From Streptomyces marianii (GTDB taxonomy: Bacteria; Actinomycetota; Actinomycetes; Streptomycetales; Streptomycetaceae), in NCBI RefSeq assembly GCF_005795905.1, contig NZ_VAWE01000007.1:1-14113 (forward strand): a DNA stretch of 14,113 bases, given 5' to 3'. This document shows, in pieces, positions 1 to 5,704 of this stretch (position 1 is its first letter; every line of letters starts with the position of its first letter). The translations under genes and the position numbers were made by a program. Under the pieces are notes generated by a model, which searched no databases, was not told where the DNA came from, and saw only the letters and a list, made by a program, of their open reading frames with translations.

Positions 1-260
1 CGCGATGCGGAGGCGAGTGACGGAGTGTCACCGCCCGCGCAAGCGCGGGCGGTGCGTCCCGCTGCGCGGGACGTGCTCCGGGCTCCGCTGCGCTCCACCC
101 GGAGGGCCGGGCGCGTGCCGCCCCCGGAGCCCGCTGCGCGGGCAGGCCGGCCCCGCTGCGCGGCCCCGACCGGATGGGGCGTCACCTGGTGCATCACCTG
201 CGGAGTTGTGTAGCGTCTGGGGTTCGAGCGCACCCCCCTCCGCTGCGCTGCGGGGGTGAG
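1..260. other. Left telomere: series of GC-rich hairpins
   Basis: Visible palindromes are 17-31 (GTGAC/GTCAC), 31-52 (10-bp perfect arms, AA loop), 55-73 (8-bp arms, TGC loop), 76-104 (7-bp outer arms), 129-143 (6-bp arms, TGC loop) and 153-163 (4-bp arms, TGC loop). The motif GCTGCGC occurs at 61, 87, 133, 155 and 242. Read on the complementary strand, the loops are GCA, as known for the 3' overhangs of Streptomyces telomeres, which fold and are patched by terminal-protein priming. The first bases do not match the common Streptomyces end, so this is either a divergent telomere class or an incomplete end. Confidence 0.85.
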
Positions 261-316
261 GCTGGCTACGAGGGAGAGGGGTGCGGCGGGCGGTCCGGCG
301 CGGGCGGAATGGATCT

Positions 317-348
317 TGCCGTCATGACGGCATGCCGTTCTGCCGTCG
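317..348. repeat. Four tandem octads (ACGGCA/TGCCGT), left arm
   Basis: Four contiguous 8-bp units fill 317-324, 325-332, 333-340 and 341-348. Each contains TGCCGT, or ACGGCA in the opposite orientation. Units one and two form a perfect 16-bp palindrome. The same unit recurs at 1450, 12005, 12955 and in the right arm. Tandem 7-8-bp units in mixed orientation are typical targets of ribbon-helix-helix proteins, and the plasmid encodes one (ParB). Confidence 0.8.
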
Positions 349-407
349 CTGGCCTGGTGACTGAGGGTGCTTCACTTTCGGGGCCGGGATGGACTCTGGA
401 ATGGAGG

Positions 408-597
408 CTGCATCACTCTGCATCAGTGCGTAGGAGCATGTACCGTTGGCGGATCGTGGGGACACCCCCTGGGGGGTGAACACGGACCTGTCAACACACG
501 GACCGGGGCGGGGCACAGCGCTGTGCGGCCCTCTCCGGGGCCGTTCCGGCACGGGTACGGGACGAGGGGCGCAGCGCTCTGACGTGCGTGTACACGC
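408..597. repeat. Short repeats and palindromes in the left terminal repeat
   Basis: This gene-free stretch contains a tandem 10-bp repeat beginning CTGCATCA (408-417 and 418-427). It also has an inverted repeat CACCCCC/GGGGGTG (463-478), a perfect 14-bp palindrome GCACAGCGCTGTGC (513-526) and a perfect 12-bp palindrome GCGTGTACACGC (586-597). Mirror copies are in the right arm. Their role is unknown; protein sites or fold-back structures are both possible. Confidence 0.6.
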
Positions 598-628
598 GTC
601 GGGGGCGTGGTCCTGGCCGTGTTGCGGA

Positions 629-689
629 CCCTCGCGGCCCGCTCGCCGGGCGGGTCGGGCGAGGGGGCCGGCCACCCGGGCCGCGAGGG
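629..689. repeat. Long nested stem in terminal repeat
   Basis: Perfect 13-bp arms (629-641 and 677-689, starting CCCTCGCGG and ending CCGCGAGGG) enclose a second stem CTCGCC/GGCGAG (642-647 and 658-663). The right-arm copy is at 13426-13486. A nested GC-rich stem this long could form a cruciform or a structured single-strand fold during end replication. The sequence gives no direct clue to its function. Confidence 0.6.
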
Positions 690-807
690 CCGGACCGCCC
701 CGCGCAGGCCCGTCCTGACGGCTCATCAGCCGTCCAGGGCGAATTCCATCGGTCGCCCCTAACAGGGTTGACACCCCATCCGGAATCCGCCCGTAAACAC
801 ACGACGC

Positions 808-832
808 CCCCGGAACAGAATCCGTTCCGGGG
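808..832 (-). terminator. Hairpin terminator after DUF2637 gene
   Basis: CCCCGGAAC (808-816) pairs with GTTCCGGGG (824-832) around a 7-base loop. It lies about 20 bases past the stop codon of the DUF2637 gene on the same strand. The T-tract after it is short, as is usual in GC-rich actinomycetes. Confidence 0.65.
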
Positions 833-852
833 ACGCTCCGTGGCATTCCGAA

Positions 853-2235
853 TTACACGGCCCGCTCCCGCTCCTTCTTCCGACGATTAACGACTGTTGC
901 GCTGCGTCCGGCGAATTCTCCGATGCGGCGCTGGGTCCATTCCTGGGTGAGGCCGTAGTCGATGCGGGCGGTCACCTGGGCGTCGGTGAGCATGACCGGG
1001 TCCACGCCGGGGCGGACCTCGGCGGGCAGGCCGGGGAGGTCCCAGTCCTTCACGGGGCCGGCGGGCGTGGCCGGGGCGGGCTTGTCCTCCTGGTGGTCGA
1101 GGCGGGCGGTGACCCGGGCCGGGCCGGTCTGGGCTGCGGCCACGGACGCTGTGGCGTCCTTCCGGGTCTCTGCGGGGGCGGGTTCGGCGGGCCGTGCAAA
1201 TGCTGCGCTGTCCGTCGTGCGGGGCGCGGCCGGGGCCTGCGGGGCACTGTGGAGCGCCTGTGCGGCCTTGTCGGCTGCTGTCGTGTCCGGGTCGGCCTTG
1301 GGCGCGACAGGGTGGCCGTTCGCGGCTCCAGTGCGGGCCTGCGGGGCCGGAACCCCCGTGGGGGGCGTGGACGCGACAGGCACGACAGGTACACGTACCG
1401 GTGCGGCCGGAGCGGCTACCGAACGCGGCTGCGGGGCCGGGGCGATCGGTGCCGTCGTGCCGTTGTAACGGCGTGCCGTCATGCCGTCAGCGCCGTTGTG
1501 GGCTGCGGGAACGGGCACGGCGAGGCGCTTCTCCTCCAGGTCCAGGCGTCGGGCCTGGAGTTCGCGGGTGGCGCGGGCGCTCTCGCGCTTCTCCTCCAGG
1601 TCGAGGGCGAACTCCTGGTCCTCGCGACGCTGGCGCCGGGCGCGGTCGGCTTCGGCGCGGTCGGCCTCGGCCTGGCGGTCGGCTTCCTCCTGGGCGAGGC
1701 GGCGCCGGCGGTCGGCTTCCGCGGCTGCCACCTTGCGGGCGGCTTCGGCCTTGTCGGCCTCCGCGCGCTCGACGTCGTCCAGGCGCCCGGCGAGGCGGCG
1801 CCGGTAGACGGGGCCGGCCTCCGCCAGGAGCACGAGGATGCCCGGGGTGATCAGGTGCTGGAACACCCCGGTCCAGTCGCCCTTCTCGGCCGCGTGCCCG
1901 ATGTTCAGGAACACCGACCCCGCGCCGGTGAACAGGCGCAGCACCGCCGCCCACCAACCGCCGGACACGTTGTGCCGGGAGGCGATCTCGTCCGCCCGCA
2001 GAGACCCAAGGAACGCCAGGTCCACCACCAGGGGCAGCACGAACGCCGTGTTCCGCCACTCCGGGGCCAGATGATCAGCCACGTACGGGGTGGCGTTCAG
2101 CATCGACCACACGATCATCCCCGCCGCCACGCCCCACGTGACGAACGAGATGAACCGGTCCGCCGCCACCAGCTCCACCCGCAGCCGCCCCGCCGACCCC
2201 GGCGGCCCGGCCTCCTCCAACTTCTTCCTACCCAT
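853..2235 (-). CDS. DUF2637 membrane protein with coiled coil and C-terminal helix-turn-helix-like tail
   Basis: A 460-residue protein. The N-terminal 150 residues match DUF2637, an actinomycete family common on plasmids: about four hydrophobic segments lie near 27-46, 62-79, 96-112 and 124-142. A charged Ala/Glu/Arg coiled coil follows (about 150-240). Next comes a long Ala/Pro-rich linker, then a C-terminal segment (about 412-455) that looks like a small helix-turn-helix ending in a basic tail. The start at 2235 is chosen because GGAGAG and AGGA precede it; a TTG at 2295 in the same frame lacks a ribosome site. The last 13 codons fall inside the terminal repeat. Octads lie in the linker-coding part. 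The architecture suggests a membrane anchor that contacts DNA or a partner. A role in plasmid spread is possible but unproven, since no traB gene is present. Confidence 0.85.
   Translation of the reverse strand: MGRKKLEEAGPPGSAGRLRVELVAADRFISFVTWGVAAGMIVWSMLNATPYVADHLAPEWRNTAFVLPLVVDLAFLGSLRADEIASRHNVSGGWWAAVLRLFTGAGSVFLNIGHAAEKGDWTGVFQHLITPGILVLLAEAGPVYRRRLAGRLDDVERAEADKAEAARKVAAAEADRRRRLAQEEADRQAEADRAEADRARRQRREDQEFALDLEEKRESARATRELQARRLDLEEKRLAVPVPAAHNGADGMTARRYNGTTAPIAPAPQPRSVAAPAAPVRVPVVPVASTPPTGVPAPQARTGAANGHPVAPKADPDTTAADKAAQALHSAPQAPAAPRTTDSAAFARPAEPAPAETRKDATASVAAAQTGPARVTARLDHQEDKPAPATPAGPVKDWDLPGLPAEVRPGVDPVMLTDAQVTARIDYGLTQEWTQRRIGEFAGRSATVVNRRKKERERAV
1450..1498. repeat. Octad cluster inside DUF2637 coding sequence
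   Basis: Five contiguous 8-bp units occupy 1450-1457, 1458-1465, 1466-1473, 1474-1481 and 1482-1489, four as TGCCGT and one as ACGGC in the opposite sense. A sixth core (CGCCGT, 1491-1496) is out of phase by one base. They encode a low-complexity linker rich in N-G-T-T-A and G-M-T-A steps, so the DNA pattern probably dictates the peptide rather than the reverse. Confidence 0.75.
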
Positions 2236-2260
2236 GAATTCCTGACTCTCCGTAGTGTGC

Positions 2261-2400
2261 GCGCACAGTGCGCGGGAACTGTTCGCGTCGGACAAACCGG
2301 TACGCGTCGGACTGTGCGGGGGAGGTGTGCGCGGCGCGCACCCGCTCCCTTCTAAGGGCCGGGCGGGGTGCGCACTGTTCGCACGGTGCGGACTGTGCGC
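2261..2400. promoter_or_regulatory. Five iterated ACTGT operator-like repeats upstream of DUF2637 gene
   Basis: In the 188-bp gap before the DUF2637 start, the core ACTGT flanked by G/C-rich GTGCG/CGCAC arms appears at 2278-2282, 2311-2315, 2374-2378 and 2392-2396, and inverted (ACAGT) at 2265-2269. A further direct repeat GTCCGACGCG (read on the minus strand) lies between. The pattern fits a multi-site operator for a plasmid repressor, possibly the GntR protein at 4564 or the C-terminal domain of the DUF2637 protein itself. I see no clear -10/-35 pair. Confidence 0.55.
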
Positions 2401-2423
2401 ACCCCGGCCACGGTCACGGCGTG

Positions 2424-2591
2424 TTACTTCTTCTTGGCCTTGAAGCCGATCCGCTTCACCGGCTTGTCCGCCGGCGCGGGCTTCGAGCGGGTGGTGCGCG
2501 GCGCCTGGCCCACCGGCCGCGGCTCGCCCGGCTTCTGCGGGGCGGTGGTGTAGGGCGGGTAGGTGACGCCGGGCTTCTTCTTCGCGAACAC
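2424..2591 (-). CDS. Small basic Lys/Pro-rich protein (55 aa)
   Basis: A GTG start at 2591 is preceded by AGGAAGGA at good spacing, and the frame runs 55 codons to TAA at 2424. The product starts MFAKKKPGVTYPPY and ends KRIGFKAKKK. It is rich in Lys and Pro, has no hydrophobic segment, and is probably largely disordered and nucleic-acid binding by charge. It is the last of four genes running left from 4220. I do not recognise a family. The good ribosome site, the balanced codon pattern and the spacer shared with its neighbour are the reasons to call it. Confidence 0.65.
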   Translation of the reverse strand: MFAKKKPGVTYPPYTTAPQKPGEPRPVGQAPRTTRSKPAPADKPVKRIGFKAKKK

Positions 2592-2616
2592 GAGAGGGTC
2601 CTTCCTGGGCCGGGCC

Positions 2617-2686
2617 GGGTGCCCGGCTCCCCGCCCGGCCCCGGCCGCCTGGTGGTGGCGGGCGGGGGCGGACAGGCAGCCGTCAC
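2617..2686. repeat. Duplicated intergenic spacer, copy 1
   Basis: The spacer between the 55-aa and 38-aa genes shares a 20-bp identical block (2617-2636) and a 17-bp identical block (GGACAGGCAGCCGTCAC, 2670-2686) with the spacer at 2841-2899. The first block contains a GCGGGG/CCCCGC-like stem, so each copy may act as an RNA hairpin between cistrons. Confidence 0.65.
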
Positions 2687-2694
2687 GCGGCCGG

Positions 2695-2811
2695 TCAGTC
2701 CTCGTCGTTGACGATCTCGGCGTCGATCACGGGCGTGCCCGCGGGCACCTCGGACTCGGGGACGACGACGATCGTGGCCTCTTCCAGGTCCGCGTTCTTG
2801 AACCAAGCCAT
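2695..2811 (-). CDS. Small acidic protein (38 aa)
   Basis: An ATG at 2811 follows AAGGAGAA at about 5 bases, and the frame runs 38 codons to TGA at 2695. The product begins MAWFKNADLEEATIVVVPE and ends EIVNDED; it is strongly acidic with one Val-rich strand. It sits between the HNH gene and the 55-aa gene in the same orientation. Its charge is opposite to that of the basic 55-aa protein, so the two could pair, which is inference only. I recognise no family. It is too short for usual gene-finding cutoffs. Confidence 0.65.
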   Translation of the reverse strand: MAWFKNADLEEATIVVVPESEVPAGTPVIDAEIVNDED

Positions 2812-2840
2812 CGGGTTCTCCTTGCTGGTCAGGCCGGGCG

Positions 2841-2899
2841 GGGTGCCCGGCTCCCCGCCCACTCCCGGCACGGGCCGGGGGTGGACAGGCAGCCGTCAC
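2841..2899. repeat. Duplicated intergenic spacer, copy 2
   Basis: The matching blocks are 2841-2860 and 2883-2899. The second block overlaps the HNH stop codon (TGA at 2896-2898). Both copies lie directly ahead of a small gene with its own ribosome site, as if a gene-plus-spacer unit had been duplicated and the genes then diverged or were exchanged. Confidence 0.65.
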
Positions 2900-3195
2900 A
2901 CCGCGCGGGCGGGGACCAGGCCGGGGCCGAACTGCCCCGGCGCCGGGCGCAGCAGGGCCTGCGGGAGGGCGTCGGCCTTGGCCTCGTTGCAGGGGTGGCA
3001 GGCCAGCACCAGCGCGGCCTGCGCCCACGTGTGGACCAGGGAGCGCGGGATCAGGTGATCGACCGTCGCGCCTTCCAGGCCGGGGCCGAACGGCGTGGCG
3101 CAGTAGAAGCACTGGGCGCCGTCGCGTTCCGCCAGGCGCGCCTTCAGCAGGCGCCGGCGCTTCGAGCACGGCTTGCGGTCGGCGTTGGTGCTCAC
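2896..3195 (-). CDS. HNH endonuclease-like protein (99 aa)
   Basis: The protein has the compact HNH layout: a first CxxC (C29, C32), the central D46-H47 pair, and a second knuckle C66-x2-C69 followed directly by N70 in the typical CxxCN form. HNH proteins of this size bind zinc through the cysteines and cut or nick DNA with the His/Asn metal site. The N-terminus is Lys/Arg-rich. The GTG start overlaps the stop of the sigma-like gene (GTGA), so the two are translationally coupled. Small actinomycete-plasmid and phage HNH proteins are common, but I cannot tell from sequence whether this one serves in DNA processing, defence or mobilisation. Confidence 0.85.
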   Translation of the reverse strand: MSTNADRKPCSKRRRLLKARLAERDGAQCFYCATPFGPGLEGATVDHLIPRSLVHTWAQAALVLACHPCNEAKADALPQALLRPAPGQFGPGLVPARAV

Positions 3196-4220
3196 GCGCC
3201 CTCACCGCCGCTCTGCGCGGCGCGGCGGGCGGCGGCCTGGTCCTCGCGGCGCTGCGCGCGGGCCGTCTCCTGCGGCGTGAGCGGCAGCCCGGCGTCCAGC
3301 AGCGGCAGGTAGGTCTTGAGCTGCTTGTAGATCGTGCGGACCGAGCCGCCGGTGTGGTCCGAGATCGCGTCCACCGACACCCCGGCGATCCGCAGCAGCA
3401 GCACCGCCCGCGCCCCGGCCGGAAGCGACTCGATCACCCGGCGGTGCGCCTCGGACAGCTCCTCCACCCGGGCCGGACTCGGCGCGTCGTCCCCGCGCAG
3501 CCGGCGCAGCGCCCGCTGCGACAGCCGGTTGACCACCATCGGGGACATGTCCAGCAGTTCCGCGACCATCTCCGTGGTGCGGTCGTAGCAGATCAGCTCC
3601 ACCACCACCGCGCGCATCTGGTCGCTCAGCCCGTCCAGCAGCTCGTTGCAGCGCGCGGTCAGCTCGTCCTGGCCGTCGACGTCGACCACCGGCGGGGCCA
3701 CCGGGTCCATCTGCCGGCCGACCACGTCCACCCAGTCCGTGGCCACCTCGTTGCGCGTGATCCCGGTCTTCCAGTGCGCGCCGATCGCGCCCTTGACCAG
3801 GAAGTGCAGCCGCACCCGCAGATCGGCCGGCTCCGCGTCCCGCATGTCCCGCAGCCCGCTCTGCCCCCGCGCCACCGACAGCCACACCTGCTGCACCAGG
3901 TCGTCGCGCCACTGCTCGACCTGGGCGAACTCCACCCCCTGGCCCATCAGCCGGTTCACCACCATCGAGCGCACCAGCCGCCCGTAGCGCAGGTACAGCT
4001 CATCCACCCACGCCGACTGCTCCGCGCTCATCACCGGGTCCTCGCCCCGGCCCAGCCGCAGCCCGTCCGGCCCGTGCCCCGGCGCCGTCCGCACGTAGCG
4101 CGGACCCGTCCGCGGCTTGTACGAACGCGGCGCCGCGATGGCCACTACGTCGGCTCGTTCCCCTACTCCAGGCCGGTCCGCCACCTGCGCAGACACCGGC
4201 CGCTCAGCGACAATCGACAT
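3192..4220 (-). CDS. Sigma-70-like regulatory protein with two region-4-like domains
   Basis: A 342-residue protein. An unstructured basic N-terminus (1-65) is followed by a region-2-like helical segment (about 69-120). Two successive helix-turn-helix units then resemble sigma region 4: about 195-242 (ending in RALRRLRG) and about 253-308 (LPAGARAVLLLRIAG, then SVRTIYKQLKTYL). Ordinary ECF sigma factors have one region 2 and one region 4 and are near 200 residues, so this is a longer variant. It may be an alternative sigma factor or a DNA-binding protein derived from one. The ATG at 4220 follows AGGGA at 5 bases; a GTG at 4238 in frame is less well placed. It overlaps the HNH gene by four bases. 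Three core-sharing inverted repeats lie upstream. Confidence 0.7.
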   Translation of the reverse strand: MSIVAERPVSAQVADRPGVGERADVVAIAAPRSYKPRTGPRYVRTAPGHGPDGLRLGRGEDPVMSAEQSAWVDELYLRYGRLVRSMVVNRLMGQGVEFAQVEQWRDDLVQQVWLSVARGQSGLRDMRDAEPADLRVRLHFLVKGAIGAHWKTGITRNEVATDWVDVVGRQMDPVAPPVVDVDGQDELTARCNELLDGLSDQMRAVVVELICYDRTTEMVAELLDMSPMVVNRLSQRALRRLRGDDAPSPARVEELSEAHRRVIESLPAGARAVLLLRIAGVSVDAISDHTGGSVRTIYKQLKTYLPLLDAGLPLTPQETARAQRREDQAAARRAAQSGGEGA

Positions 4221-4268
4221 GTCGGTCCCTACTCCCACCTCGACGTGGATCGGTCCGACAGCGGTCGA

Positions 4269-4363
4269 GGCGCGTCAACGCCCCGACCACCGCCCAAAAG
4301 GCCCGGGGTGCGTCAACACCCCTCGGCCACCCGCCCGGCCGGTGCGTCAACACCGGCCGGGCG
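4269..4363. promoter_or_regulatory. Three inverted repeats with a common CGTCAA core and covarying arms
   Basis: The invariant hexamer CGTCAA (TTGACG on the sigma-gene strand) lies at 4273-4278, 4311-4316 and 4345-4350. Each is flanked by perfect but different arms: GGCG/CGCC (4269-4282), GGGGTG/CACCCC (4305-4322) and 13-bp arms (4332-4344 with 4351-4363). Centres are 38 and 34 bp apart. On the minus strand the core resembles a -35 box for the sigma-like gene, but no matching -10 is evident. Arms that differ yet keep pairing suggest selection for structure as well as for the core. Confidence 0.65.
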
Positions 4364-4465
4364 TCCGCGTTCACACCCGTTTACACAGGTCAGACCGCAG
4401 CGCTTAGCTCCCCGCTGCTGCGGGAACCTCGCGCCTCCAACAAGGTAGACCACCGTTCATGGATT

Positions 4466-4537
4466 GCGCTACTAGTAGCGCTACAACATCACGTGGTTTA
4501 GCCTCGTACGTGTAGCGCTGCACCGACGAGGTGCAGC
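4466..4537. promoter_or_regulatory. Palindromic operator-like sites before the GntR gene
   Basis: GCGCTACTAGTAGCGC (4466-4481) is a perfect 16-bp palindrome. It overlaps a second one, GTAGCGCTAC (4475-4484). A near copy, TGTAGCGCTGCA (4511-4522), follows, then a hairpin GCTGCACC/GGTGCAGC (4517-4524 and 4530-4537). GntR/HutC proteins bind palindromes and usually repress themselves, so these are the best autoregulatory operator candidates. Confidence 0.6.
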
Positions 4538-4563
4538 ACGAGTCATCAGAGGGGAGAGCCGAT

Positions 4564-5313
4564 ATGCCCGAGAACGTCGGATACGCAGAGATCGCCGCGC
4601 ACTACCGTCAGCAGATCCAGGACGGAGACCTCAGGCCGGGCGACACCATGCCGTCGCTGCGGCAGGTCTGCGAGCGCTTCGGCGTGGCGAACACGACCGC
4701 CAACCGTGCGTTCCGCGTGCTCAAGATGGAGGGCTTGACCATCCCTAAGGCGGGCGTCGGAACGATCGTCGCCGGGCCGATCAGCAACAACATCGCGACC
4801 CGGGTCCGCCTGCACGAGTCCACCGGCAAGGCGCTGGGGGGTGGCGAGGTCTCCCGAATCCTGGAAATCGGCACGGTCGGAGCGGATGAGCTGGTTGCCC
4901 CTCGTCTCGATGTGGCCCCCGGAACCCCTGTTCATGTCCGCCGGCGCCTGGTCAGCCGAAACGGTGTGCCGGTCCACCTCAGCAGCTCGTACTACCCGGC
5001 CTACGTGATTGCTGCCGCTCCGGAGCTTGCCGAACCGGTGTCGACGGGCGGATCCCGCGAGCTGGCGGCGGAGCGCCTCGGGGTGGCCCAGGATCACGTC
5101 CTGGAAGAGGTCACCTCGCGCCTCGCCTCGGAAACCGAGAAGGCCGCCCTCGGCCTTACCGCCGGGGACGTAGTTGTGACCCAGGTAGTTCGCACGGTCC
5201 ACCTGACAGACGGGCGAGTAGTCGAGGTGGCCGTCAAAATCGCTGGAGGGGCAACAATCCTCCGATGGGCCACATCACTGAACAATCAGGGGGGCCGTGA
5301 GAACGCCGAGTAA
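4564..5313 (+). CDS. GntR-family (HutC/UTRA type) transcriptional repressor
   Basis: A 249-residue protein. A winged helix-turn-helix typical of GntR occupies residues 6-72 (YAEIAAHYRQQI, then LRPGDTMPSLRQ, ending in GVGTIV). A UTRA-like effector domain follows (about 85-245). Start 4564 has GAGGGGAGAG five bases upstream; an earlier in-frame GTG at 4531 has none. On Streptomyces plasmids, GntR/HutC proteins of this kind (KorSA/KorA/TraR group) repress transfer or replication genes and themselves. Here it separates the leftward sigma-like block from the rightward replication genes, so it could control either or both. The gene and its flanks are visibly less GC-rich than the rest of the window. 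The ligand is unknown. Confidence 0.88.
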   Translation: MPENVGYAEIAAHYRQQIQDGDLRPGDTMPSLRQVCERFGVANTTANRAFRVLKMEGLTIPKAGVGTIVAGPISNNIATRVRLHESTGKALGGGEVSRILEIGTVGADELVAPRLDVAPGTPVHVRRRLVSRNGVPVHLSSSYYPAYVIAAAPELAEPVSTGGSRELAAERLGVAQDHVLEEVTSRLASETEKAALGLTAGDVVVTQVVRTVHLTDGRVVEVAVKIAGGATILRWATSLNNQGGRENAE

Positions 5314-5536
5314 ACACAACCAAGGCGTGTCGACCAGAATCGAAGAATCGGCCGAAGTTCGGGTTTCCGGTAAAGCGATTTCCGAGCTTCCTGTTAACAG
5401 GATTCCTTGCCGCACGCTCCTTAAAGGAATGGCGGGACCTCTCGCGGGGTTCGCAGGCAACATTCCAGCGGCAAGGGTTAACGGCCGGACTCTGTCCACA
5501 GGTGGGCTTTTGAAAGATAGCCCTCACAACGCAGCA
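5314..5536. promoter_or_regulatory. Replication control region between gntR and rep1
   Basis: This gene-free, relatively AT-richer stretch holds a perfect palindrome CCTGTTAACAGG (5390-5401) and a second GTTAAC (5477-5482). It also has an inverted repeat ATTCCTT/AAGGAAT (5402-5408 and 5424-5430) and CTGTCCACA (5492-5500), which differs by one base from the Streptomyces DnaA box TTGTCCACA. It likely contains the rep promoter and control sites; I could not fix a -10/-35 pair. Confidence 0.45.
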
Positions 5537-5558
5537 GGCCCCGCCAGAAGGCGGGGCC
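5537..5558 (+). terminator. Strong hairpin, terminator or attenuator ahead of rep1
   Basis: GGCCCCGCC (5537-5545) pairs perfectly with GGCGGGGCC (5550-5558) around the tetraloop AGAA. It lies about 220 bases after the gntR stop and about 70 bases before the upstream ORF. If the rep promoter is upstream of it, it would act as an attenuator in the rep leader; if downstream, as the gntR terminator. Confidence 0.6.
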
Positions 5559-5626
5559 CGAACGTCCCCCCGGGTTCGCGGCCCGGGCGGAGAAGCACTC
5601 GACTCCCTGCAAGGAGGTGCGCTCCC

Positions 5627-5704
5627 TTGAGCGTACGACGCACAACCCGCACGGCACCACATGGACAGGCCCCTTCCCAGGTCACGCCGGGGGTGGCCCG
5701 GTGA
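5627..5704 (+). CDS. Short upstream ORF (25 codons) coupled to rep1
   Basis: The near-perfect ribosome site AAGGAGGTG (5611-5619) is followed 9 bases later by TTG at 5627, opening a 25-codon frame (peptide starting MSVRRTTRTAPHGQ). Its TGA (5702-5704) overlaps the GTG of rep1 (5701-5703). rep1 itself has only a weak ribosome site, so its translation may depend on ribosomes finishing this leader. Leader peptides of this kind set copy number on several plasmids. The peptide is basic and resembles nothing I know. The alternative is that rep1 starts at GTG 5617, but that codon overlaps the ribosome site itself. Confidence 0.5.
   Translation: MSVRRTTRTAPHGQAPSQVTPGVAR

Larger units (their letters stand above)
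1..892. repeat. Left terminal inverted repeat of linear plasmid
   Basis: The first 892 bases are the reverse complement of the last 891. Pairing runs from base 1/14113 to base 892/13223. The only difference I found is one C in a homopolymer (six C at 233-238 against five G at 13877-13881). Matching long inverted ends are the hallmark of actinomycete linear replicons, so the window is probably a whole molecule. The inner edge lies inside the 3' end of the DUF2637 gene. No ORF in the repeat has a convincing ribosome site or recognisable product. It holds telomeric hairpins (1-260), an octad cluster (317-348), several palindromes (463-689) and a terminator-like hairpin (808-832). Confidence 0.95.

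Noticed and set aside
5..259. Open frame through the telomeric hairpins
   Set aside because: The composition simply reads the hairpin repeats; the one-base difference between arms shifts the frame, so it is not conserved even within this molecule.
768..799. Promoter TTGACA with TAAACA in the terminal repeat
   Set aside because: The spacer is 20 bases and no gene follows it; the TTGACA also belongs to a small inverted repeat.
322..846. 174-codon open frame in the left terminal repeat, mirrored at 13269-13793
   Set aside because: It has no ribosome site and a low-complexity Arg/Pro-rich product. The frame runs through terminator, palindromes and octads. High GC makes long chance frames common.
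1093..2355. Long plus-strand frame opposite the DUF2637 gene
   Set aside because: Antisense shadow; its product is repetitive and lacks a domain, while the minus strand encodes clear membrane segments and a coiled coil.
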